A DNA stretch of 10,724 bases from Spirochaetia bacterium. Lineage in GTDB: Bacteria; Spirochaetota; Spirochaetia; Treponematales; Breznakiellaceae. The stretch is taken from assembly GCA_025997715.1 (NCBI GenBank), contig BNUY01000109.1, forward strand, positions 1 to 10,724, read 5' to 3'. A program made the translations under genes and the position numbers. Numbering within the stretch: position 1 is the first letter of the stretch; every line of letters begins with the position of its first letter. Under the pieces are notes generated by a model. That model was not told the origin of the DNA. It worked only from the letters and a program-made list of their open reading frames with translations, and searched no databases. This document shows positions 5,302-10,724 of this stretch, in pieces.

Positions 5302-5916
5302 ATGCCGTCCGCACTTATGAAAGAAGAGCCCCGGACCTGCCGTTCCGCAAATGGTCGGCCTACACAGCCCTACCGCTCCGACTACACCTACGCCGATGTT
5401 CTGGAATGGGATGAGGATTTCCGGGCGGAGATTATTGAGGGGGAACTATACATGATGTCCCCCCCCGTCCGCAAACATCAGGGGCTTCTGGGGCAACTAT
5501 ATCTCCAGCTTGCCATTTTTCTGAAAGGGAAACCCTGCAAGGTATACATGGGGCCCTTCGGGGTCCGGCTGCACCCCAGAAAAGACCTCCGCGACAAAAC
5601 GCTATTGGAACCGGATATTTCCGTAATTTGCGATTTTTCAAAGCTGGACGACCGCGGCTGTAACGGCGCGCCGGATCTGATAATTGAGATACTTTCCCCC
5701 TCTACTTCCACCAAGGATAAGGTACGTAAATATAATCTCTACCTGGATGCCGGAGTTCGGGAGTACTGGATAGTTGACCCTAAGGCAGAGACGGTGCAGG
5801 TTTATGTCCTTGAAAACGGCCGGTATGTCGCTGCTTCTTATGGTGACGCCGATACCATCGCTGTTACCGTTCTGCCCGGCTGTACAATTAACTTAAAGGA
5901 AGTGTTTGCGGAATGA
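5302..5916 (+). CDS. Uma2-family (DUF820) protein with PD-(D/E)xK nuclease-like fold
   Basis: Uma2 proteins have a restriction-endonuclease-like fold, and their cellular role is mostly unknown. The 204 residues show the family pattern: an N-terminal YTYADVLEW and RAEIIEGELYMMSPP region (about 28-55), GPFGVRLHP at 84-92, EPDISVI with Glu103 and Asp105, PDLIIEILSPST at 124-135 with Asp125 and Glu129, then a helix with Lys140 and GVREYWIVDP. The expected acidic residues are all present, so an active site is plausible. The first ~25 residues (Arg-, Ser- and Pro-rich) are less family-like, and Met6 is an alternative start, but AAGAGG 6 nt before the first ATG supports the longer form. Its stop overlaps the ddlA ATG as ATGA. 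Substrate and role are unknown. Confidence 0.88.
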   Translation: MPSALMKEEPRTCRSANGRPTQPYRSDYTYADVLEWDEDFRAEIIEGELYMMSPPVRKHQGLLGQLYLQLAIFLKGKPCKVYMGPFGVRLHPRKDLRDKTLLEPDISVICDFSKLDDRGCNGAPDLIIEILSPSTSTKDKVRKYNLYLDAGVREYWIVDPKAETVQVYVLENGRYVAASYGDADTIAVTVLPGCTINLKEVFAE

Positions 5917-7007
5917 AGAAAATTAACGTAGGTATCCTGTTCGGCGGCAAATCTGCGGAGCATGAGGTTTCCCTCCAATCGGCAAAAAACGTTTTCGACG
6001 CCATTGACCGGAAAAAGTACAACCCCATCCTTATCGGCATCGACAAAAGCGGGCGCTGGCTCCTGAACGAGGGCGCCGGGTTTCTCCTCAACGCCGATGA
6101 TCCCAAAACCATACGGCTCAACCAGTCCAGCGACGCCGTGGTCCTGGCCCCCCAGAGCGGCGGCCGGATTTCCAACCTCACGGATATCACGAAGGAAAAA
6201 TCCATCGACGTAATTTTCCCCATCCTCCACGGCCCCTTTGGCGAGGACGGCACCGTCCAGGGCCTCCTCAAGCTGGCGGACATCCCCTTTGTGGGCCCCG
6301 GTGTTTTAGGTTCCGCCGTGGGCATGGACAAGGATGTGATGAAGCGCCTCCTCCGGGATGCCGGCATCCCCATCGGCCACTTCCTGACCCTGCAATCCCA
6401 CGAACCGCTCCCGCCCTTTAAGAAAATCGTCAAGGCCCTGGGGCTGCCGCTCTTCGTAAAGCCCGCCAACATGGGCTCCTCGGTGGGCATCAGCAAGGTG
6501 CATAACGAAGGGGAATACGAGAAGTCGGTCAAAAACGCCTTTGCCTACGACACCAAAATTATCCTGGAGGAATTCATCAAGGGCCGGGAGATTGAATGCG
6601 CGATCCTGGGTAATGAAGAGGTCACCGCATCCCTTCCCGGGGAAGTGATCCCCACCCACGAGTTCTATTCCTACGAATCAAAATACCTGGACGAAAACGG
6701 CGCAATCCTGAAGATTCCCGCCGACCTACCCAAGGGGATTATCAAAAAAATCCAGGCCCTGGGGATCAAAACCTTTCAAACCCTCTGCTGCGAGGGCCTT
6801 TCCCGGGTGGACTTCTTCCTCAAAGAGGATAACACCATTATGGTCAACGAAATCAACACCATGCCGGGCTTTACCCGTATCAGTATGTACCCAAAACTGT
6901 GGGGCGCCGGTGGAATTTCTTACACGAAATTGATCAATGTTCTGATAGACTTGGCCATCCGGCGCTATAAGAAGGAAAAGAAGCTGAAAACCAGTTACAT
7001 CGGCTAA
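5913..7007 (+). CDS. ddlA: D-alanine--D-alanine ligase, DdlA type
   Basis: ATP-grasp enzyme that joins two D-alanines for the peptidoglycan pentapeptide. The 364 residues equal E. coli DdlA in length, and many blocks are shared: LFGGKSAEHEVSLQSAK (9-25, Glu18), HGPFGEDGT (106-114), MDKDVMKRLLRDAGIP, PLFVKPANMGSSVGISKV, KGREIECAILGNE, and RVDFFL with Asp300, plus NEINTMPGF with Glu313 and Asn315 as the magnesium ligands (offset +43 from E. coli DdlB Asp257, Glu270, Asn272). The omega-loop sequence EFYSYESKY (250-258) ends in Tyr258, where D-Ala-D-Lac ligases such as that of Leuconostoc carry Phe, so a D-Ala-D-Ala product and ordinary vancomycin-susceptible cell wall are predicted. The start is fixed by the 4-nt ATGA overlap with the Uma2 gene, suggesting coupled translation. 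Confidence 0.97.
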   Translation: MKKINVGILFGGKSAEHEVSLQSAKNVFDAIDRKKYNPILIGIDKSGRWLLNEGAGFLLNADDPKTIRLNQSSDAVVLAPQSGGRISNLTDITKEKSIDVIFPILHGPFGEDGTVQGLLKLADIPFVGPGVLGSAVGMDKDVMKRLLRDAGIPIGHFLTLQSHEPLPPFKKIVKALGLPLFVKPANMGSSVGISKVHNEGEYEKSVKNAFAYDTKIILEEFIKGREIECAILGNEEVTASLPGEVIPTHEFYSYESKYLDENGAILKIPADLPKGIIKKIQALGIKTFQTLCCEGLSRVDFFLKEDNTIMVNEINTMPGFTRISMYPKLWGAGGISYTKLINVLIDLAIRRYKKEKKLKTSYIG

Positions 7008-7022
7008 GAAAACCATTATACT
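6994..7022 (+). promoter_or_regulatory. Candidate promoter of the M16 peptidase gene, inside the 3' end of ddlA
   Basis: GTTACA (6994-6999, 4 of 6), 17-nt spacer, TATACT (7017-7022, 5 of 6), then GGGGAT and the ATG at 7029, so the -10 ends 6 nt before the start codon. The GGGG is too close to the ATG (2 nt) to act as a normal Shine-Dalgarno. The gene could be transcribed separately from ddlA as a leaderless mRNA. Confidence 0.5.
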
Positions 7023-7028
7023 GGGGAT

Positions 7029-9923
7029 ATGCAGCTTTATAAAAAACCCCATCTATTGAACCTCTTAGTTCGCGTTGCCTTAGCCCTTACCCTGATAACG
7101 GCAATCATCTCCTGCGCCGGTACGGGAAAGCCTGCTAATGACGCCTCCCTCTACAACGGCCTCGGTGCGCCCACGGATCCCATCCCTTTCACCGCCGATG
7201 CCCGGACCGGTACACTCCCCGGCGGTTTGAAATATTACATCCTGGAAAACGCTATGCCCGAAGGCCGGGCCTACCTGACCCTGGCGGTCAACGCCGGTTC
7301 GGTGCTGGAAAAGGATGACGAGCAGGGGCTGGCCCACTTTGTGGAACATCTGGCCTTTAACGACACCGAGCGCTTCCCGAAAAGCGACCTGATAGAGTAT
7401 CTCCGATCCCTGGGGATGCGCTTTGGGGCGGATGTGAATGCGTACACTTCCTACGACCAAACGGTCTACGGCATTGAAGTTCCGGTGGAAACCAACCAGG
7501 CGGGGCGCAAGGTCATCCCCGAAAAGGCCCTGGCGGTGATTGACGACTGGACCCATCGCGTTACCTTCGCCCCGGAAGAGGTGGAGAAAGAGCGGGGGGT
7601 TGTCATAGAAGAACACCGGACCCGTTTGGGCGCCAATGACCGGCTTATCCAAAAAATCCTCCCCCTTATCTACCGGGGCAGCCCTTATGCAGAGCGCCGC
7701 CCCATCGGGCTTCCCGAAATTATCCAAACCGTCCCGAGGGAGCGGCTTGTCAATTTTTACCGCACCTGGTACCGGGCGGATAACATGGCCCTGGTCTTTG
7801 TGGGGGACTTTGACGGAGCTGCCCTGGAGTCGGAACTTGCCGCCAACTTTACTATTGCGCCGCCGGAGACACCGCTCGAACGGCCGGTCTATAACCTGCC
7901 GGAACCCAAAAAGGGGAGCTTTACGGTTGATATATTCACCGATCCGGAACTTACCAGCACCCGGTTTGATCTCTACTATAAAATGCCCTCCGATAAGGCC
8001 CCTCCGGACTTGGCTTCCTACCGGCGGGGCTTAATCGATGCGCTTGCCGACCGGATGATAGAAATGCGCTTTTCGGAAGCAGGCTACAACCCGGAAACCC
8101 CGTATGCCGCCGCCGGGGCAGGTATCTCCAATATTACCCGGAACTCCCGGTATTACACGATGGTGGTCATTGCCAAACCCGGCAGGGCCGAAGACTCCCT
8201 CAATGCGTTGCTCCTCGAAAAGGAAAAGCTGGCCCGGTACGGCTTTACCGGCGCAGAAATCGATCAGGCAAAACGCTCCTTCCTGGCGGACACAGAACGT
8301 TGGGTTTCCGAAAAAGACCGGCATCATTCATCGGGCTACTTAAACGATTTTGTTTCCTACTTCATCAGGGGCGATCCGGTTACCGACGCGGTGTGGGATC
8401 TGGAAGCTTGTACCAAAATGCTTCCCGGCATTACCGCCGCTGAACTCGCCGCCGCCGCCAAGAGCTATTTTGCCTCCAATGACCTTACCCTTTTTGTCAG
8501 TGCCCCGGAGTCCGAAGCGGCAACCCTGCCTACCCCGGACCGTATCCGCACACTGGTACGGCAAAGCGCCCGCACCCGCATCCCCCGCCCGGTGAACCAG
8601 GCCATGGACGATAAACTGTTGGACACCATCCCTGTGCCGGGCAGCATTGTTAACGAAAGTACGGATACTGCGAGCGGGACCACCCGGTGGGAACTGAGCA
8701 ACGGCGCCAAGGTCATCCTTAAGGAAACGAAAAATAAGAACAACGAGATCGTCCTCTCCGCCCTGGCGAGGGGGGGAACCACATCCGTGCCGGAAGCGCA
8801 GATCATTTCCGCAAACCTTGCCGACGCACTGGCGGGCGCCTCCGGTATCGGACGCTATTCCGAACCGGACCTCATGAAGAAACTTGCGGACAAACAGGTT
8901 TCCCTTTTCTTCTCCTTTTCGGGCTACAGCCGGAGTTTCCAGGGCACATCCACCCAGGGGGATTTGAAGACCTTCTTTGAACTCCTCTACCTGAATTTTA
9001 CGGAGCCCCGGATAGAACAGGATGCGGCCGACTCCGTTCTCGACGGCTACCGCACCTCCCTGGCCCAGCAAGACCAAGACCCGGAATCGGTCTTTTCCGA
9101 TGAGTATACCCGGCTGGTGACCGGCGGAAACCCCTGGTTCCAGCCCATGGTCCTTGCCGATTTAGAGCGGGTAAACACCGCCGACTCCCTGGCGCTTATC
9201 AGGAAAGCCAGGAACCCCGCAGACTACACCTTTGTTTTCACCGGGAACCTTGAGCTTGCCGTCCTGCGTCCCCTTATCGAAACGTATCTGGCTTCCATCA
9301 TGCCCGGCGAAAGCTGGAATACCTGGACGGATACCAACATCAAGCGTCCGGGAAAGGTCGAAAAGTCCATCTATAAGGGCAAGGAAGAGAAGAGCCTCAT
9401 TATTATGGAGTGGCTGCTTACCCAGGAGTATTCAGAAACCCGGGATGCAATAGCGGATGTACTCAGCGAGTATCTTGAAAATAAAATGGAGAAGAAAATC
9501 CGGGAAGAAATGGGCGGCGCGTACTCCCCTTCCGTGTGGGTATCCCAGTCAATCCTGCCCCCCGGTGGTGAACTCACCATGGGTGTGTACTTTCCCTGCG
9601 ACCCCAAAAGGGTTCCGGAACTCCGGGCCGCCGTCCTCGCCGAACTGGACTTGGCAGCCAAAGGGACCATTGACCAGGATGCGCTTACCAAGTCGATAGA
9701 AGGCCTAAAGAAATCCTTTGCCAACTCCCTTCAAAATAATGCCTACATCGCCCGGAACTACGCCGACCTTGCCGTCCGCTATGGGCTCCCATTGGACCGG
9801 CTGGAGCAGCGTCCCGCACTCTACGAAGCCGTCACCGCCCGCGACATTCAGCAGACGGTAGCCGCACTGTTACCCCGGGGTCCCGTTACGGTGATCCTTT
9901 ACCCTGAAACACAAAGGAAGTAA
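7029..9923 (+). CDS. M16 family zinc metallopeptidase, predicted lipoprotein (PqqL/pitrilysin-like)
   Basis: The N-terminus is a lipoprotein signal: Lys/Arg-containing start, hydrophobic stretch at about 8-27 and lipobox IIS-Cys29, giving an export-dependent, membrane-anchored protein. An active M16 domain follows (about 45-490) with the inverted zinc motif HFVEH: ligands His103 and His107, catalytic Glu106, and probable third ligand Glu195 in ERGVVIEEHR (188-197). The second half (about 545-960) is a second M16 domain without HxxEH, carrying the RxxxGGAYSPSV substrate-binding Arg/Tyr pattern near residue 830. The 964-residue length fits two-domain PqqL-like peptidases. The likely role is degradation of peptides at the periplasmic face of the envelope. 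It starts 21 nt after ddlA and ends before hairpin repeat copy 2. An AAGGAG after its stop codon has no start codon downstream. No frameshift is seen. Confidence 0.93.
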   Translation: MQLYKKPHLLNLLVRVALALTLITAIISCAGTGKPANDASLYNGLGAPTDPIPFTADARTGTLPGGLKYYILENAMPEGRAYLTLAVNAGSVLEKDDEQGLAHFVEHLAFNDTERFPKSDLIEYLRSLGMRFGADVNAYTSYDQTVYGIEVPVETNQAGRKVIPEKALAVIDDWTHRVTFAPEEVEKERGVVIEEHRTRLGANDRLIQKILPLIYRGSPYAERRPIGLPEIIQTVPRERLVNFYRTWYRADNMALVFVGDFDGAALESELAANFTIAPPETPLERPVYNLPEPKKGSFTVDIFTDPELTSTRFDLYYKMPSDKAPPDLASYRRGLIDALADRMIEMRFSEAGYNPETPYAAAGAGISNITRNSRYYTMVVIAKPGRAEDSLNALLLEKEKLARYGFTGAEIDQAKRSFLADTERWVSEKDRHHSSGYLNDFVSYFIRGDPVTDAVWDLEACTKMLPGITAAELAAAAKSYFASNDLTLFVSAPESEAATLPTPDRIRTLVRQSARTRIPRPVNQAMDDKLLDTIPVPGSIVNESTDTASGTTRWELSNGAKVILKETKNKNNEIVLSALARGGTTSVPEAQIISANLADALAGASGIGRYSEPDLMKKLADKQVSLFFSFSGYSRSFQGTSTQGDLKTFFELLYLNFTEPRIEQDAADSVLDGYRTSLAQQDQDPESVFSDEYTRLVTGGNPWFQPMVLADLERVNTADSLALIRKARNPADYTFVFTGNLELAVLRPLIETYLASIMPGESWNTWTDTNIKRPGKVEKSIYKGKEEKSLIIMEWLLTQEYSETRDAIADVLSEYLENKMEKKIREEMGGAYSPSVWVSQSILPPGGELTMGVYFPCDPKRVPELRAAVLAELDLAAKGTIDQDALTKSIEGLKKSFANSLQNNAYIARNYADLAVRYGLPLDRLEQRPALYEAVTARDIQQTVAALLPRGPVTVILYPETQRK

Positions 9924-9942
9924 AAGGAGCTGAGCCAGTTCC

Positions 9943-10024
9943 AAACCACAGACCTCACGGACAACACGGACTCCTGCTTTCTTATCCTTTCCTTTGTCCG
10001 TGTTGTCAGTGAGGTCTGTGGTTT
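9943..10024. repeat. Hairpin repeat, copy 2 (29-bp inverted repeat, 24-nt loop)
   Basis: The left arm 9943-9971 and right arm 9996-10024 are inverted copies with 28 of 29 positions pairing; the only mispair is 9959/10008. The arm core reads AAACCACAGACCTCAC then GGACAACACGGAC. The loop 9972-9995 is the same pyrimidine-rich sequence as in copy 1 (21 of 24 identical, same orientation). It occupies the gap between the convergent M16 peptidase and metallo-hydrolase genes, and its last two bases are part of the hydrolase stop codon (10025-10023). It starts 19 nt after the peptidase stop. The preceding AGTTCCAAA word is shared with copy 1. It may act as a bidirectional transcription barrier or be a mobile palindromic element. 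Confidence 0.93.
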
Positions 10025-10667
10025 AATAAACGTTGTTTGCTTCATCCCCAATGCTTGTCTTTGGCCCATGTCCGGGATACACGGTAATGTCCCTGTCCAG
10101 GGTGGCAAGGCGGCGGAGGCTTTGCTGAATCTGAGGCCAACTGCCGCCGGGGAGGTCCGTGCGGCCGCAGTCGCCCCGGAACATGGTGTCCCCGCTAAAG
10201 AGGACCTGTGCCGCCTGGTCGAGGAAGCCCACGGAACCCTGGGTGTGGCCCGGAAGGTGCAGGGTGGTAAAGGGGCCGATGACGCTCCCCTCCGTAAGCA
10301 GTTCATCCGCCTGAGGCATGTCCTTCCAGAGGGCGTCCACGTAGCCGGAGTCCCCCGCAGCCGCAGTGAAGCTTATCCGATGGGGTTCGTAGGCGCCGGG
10401 GCCCAGGTATTGCCCGTCCTCCCGGTGAATGGCAATCACCGGCCTCGGGTCCGCATAGGCGGCCGCAAGGTCGGGTAGGGCGGCGATATGGTCAAAGTGG
10501 CCGTGGGTTAGTAGAATATACCGGGGCCGCAGATTGAGCCGCTTAAGCCGGGATATGATGGCATCAGGGTCCGCGCCGGGGTCGATGACGGCGCACTCAC
10601 CGCCATCATCCCAGGTATAAAGCCAGCAGTTGGTCGCGATAGCTCCCACAACAAGTAGTTCTGTCAT
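10023..10667 (-). CDS. Metallo-beta-lactamase-fold hydrolase, glyoxalase-II-like
   Basis: The 214-residue product has all binuclear zinc ligands of the glyoxalase II branch: His55, His57, Asp59 and His60 in THGHFDHIAA, His141 in LPGHTQGS, Asp160 in FSGDTMFRGDCGRTDLPGG, and His200 in VYPGHGPKT. This length and the GRTDLPGG block fit YcbL-type single-domain members, which hydrolyse S-D-lactoylglutathione or related thioesters. It lacks the C-terminal helical domain of classical GloB, so the true substrate is uncertain. It is cytoplasmic, with no signal peptide. A -10 hexamer ends 6 nt before the ATG, and the bases immediately upstream in the mRNA (ACCTCC) are the opposite of a Shine-Dalgarno. 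It converges on the M16 peptidase gene, and its stop codon overlaps the hairpin repeat by two bases. Confidence 0.94.
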   Translation of the reverse strand: MTELLVVGAIATNCWLYTWDDGGECAVIDPGADPDAIISRLKRLNLRPRYILLTHGHFDHIAALPDLAAAYADPRPVIAIHREDGQYLGPGAYEPHRISFTAAAGDSGYVDALWKDMPQADELLTEGSVIGPFTTLHLPGHTQGSVGFLDQAAQVLFSGDTMFRGDCGRTDLPGGSWPQIQQSLRRLATLDRDITVYPGHGPKTSIGDEANNVY

Positions 10668-10673
10668 GGAGGT

Positions 10674-10702
10674 AGTATACCCTGCGTATCACGGATTTGC
10701 TA
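10674..10702 (-). promoter_or_regulatory. Candidate promoter of the metallo-hydrolase gene, leaderless geometry
   Basis: Reading leftwards: a weak -35 TAGCAA (10702-10697, 3 of 6), 17-nt spacer, -10 TATACT (10679-10674, 5 of 6), then ACCTCC and the ATG at 10667. The transcript would begin at the start codon. The remaining bases to the right edge of the window show nothing recognisable. Confidence 0.5.
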
Positions 10703-10724
10703 GTAATCATTGCCCTGGTGTTTC

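Noticed and set aside
8340..9077. Leftward open frame of 245 codons inside the M16 peptidase gene
   Set aside because: It is antisense to the second half of a well-supported peptidase, with no motif, promoter or Shine-Dalgarno.
9924..9942. AAGGAG Shine-Dalgarno-like word after the M16 peptidase stop
   Set aside because: No ATG, GTG or TTG lies at a workable distance before the hairpin, and no open frame follows.

Overview
The window carries ten protein genes and two copies of a dispersed hairpin repeat. All of the genes are bacterial housekeeping or envelope types. A GatCAB amidotransferase operon, a GC-rich codon style, a lipoprotein with a relaxed lipobox, and repeats of the CACGGACAA type together suggest a spirochaete, perhaps one of the GC-rich termite-gut Treponema group. 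This placement is inference from general resemblance and is not proven by a marker gene.

Layout, left to right. Positions 1-2918 read leftwards: a hot-dog acyl-CoA thioesterase (2517-2918), then gatC, gatA and the start of gatB, which runs off the left edge. Transcribed away from the thioesterase is a zinc-ribbon Nudix hydrolase (2970-3497). The Nudix gene converges on a leftward pair, tag (3-methyladenine DNA glycosylase I) then metA (homoserine O-acyltransferase, predicted to use acetyl-CoA). Diverging from tag is a rightward series: a Uma2-family nuclease-fold protein, D-Ala-D-Ala ligase (DdlA type) coupled to it by an ATGA overlap, and a 964-residue M16 zinc-peptidase lipoprotein. The peptidase converges on a leftward glyoxalase-II-like metallo-beta-lactamase-fold hydrolase at the right end.

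The non-coding DNA is the most interesting part. Each of the two convergent gaps (3498-3746 and 9924-10022) holds one copy of the same element: a 29-33 bp near-perfect inverted repeat around a conserved 24-nt pyrimidine-rich loop. The copies show a compensatory C:G to A:T stem change and an apparently swapped arm polymorphism. Both divergent gaps hold two interlocked sigma70-like promoters, sharing their -10 boxes in one gap and their -35 boxes in the other. Five of the seven genes that could begin a transcript have a -10-like hexamer 5-7 nt before the start codon and no usable Shine-Dalgarno. Most or all of these are therefore predicted to be leaderless, while gatA, gatB, the Nudix gene and the Uma2 gene have Shine-Dalgarno sites.

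No RNA genes, CRISPR arrays, insertion sequences with transposases, or phage genes were seen. I do not see a large undescribed multigene system here. The repeat element and the leaderless/interlocked promoter architecture are the best candidates for something new.
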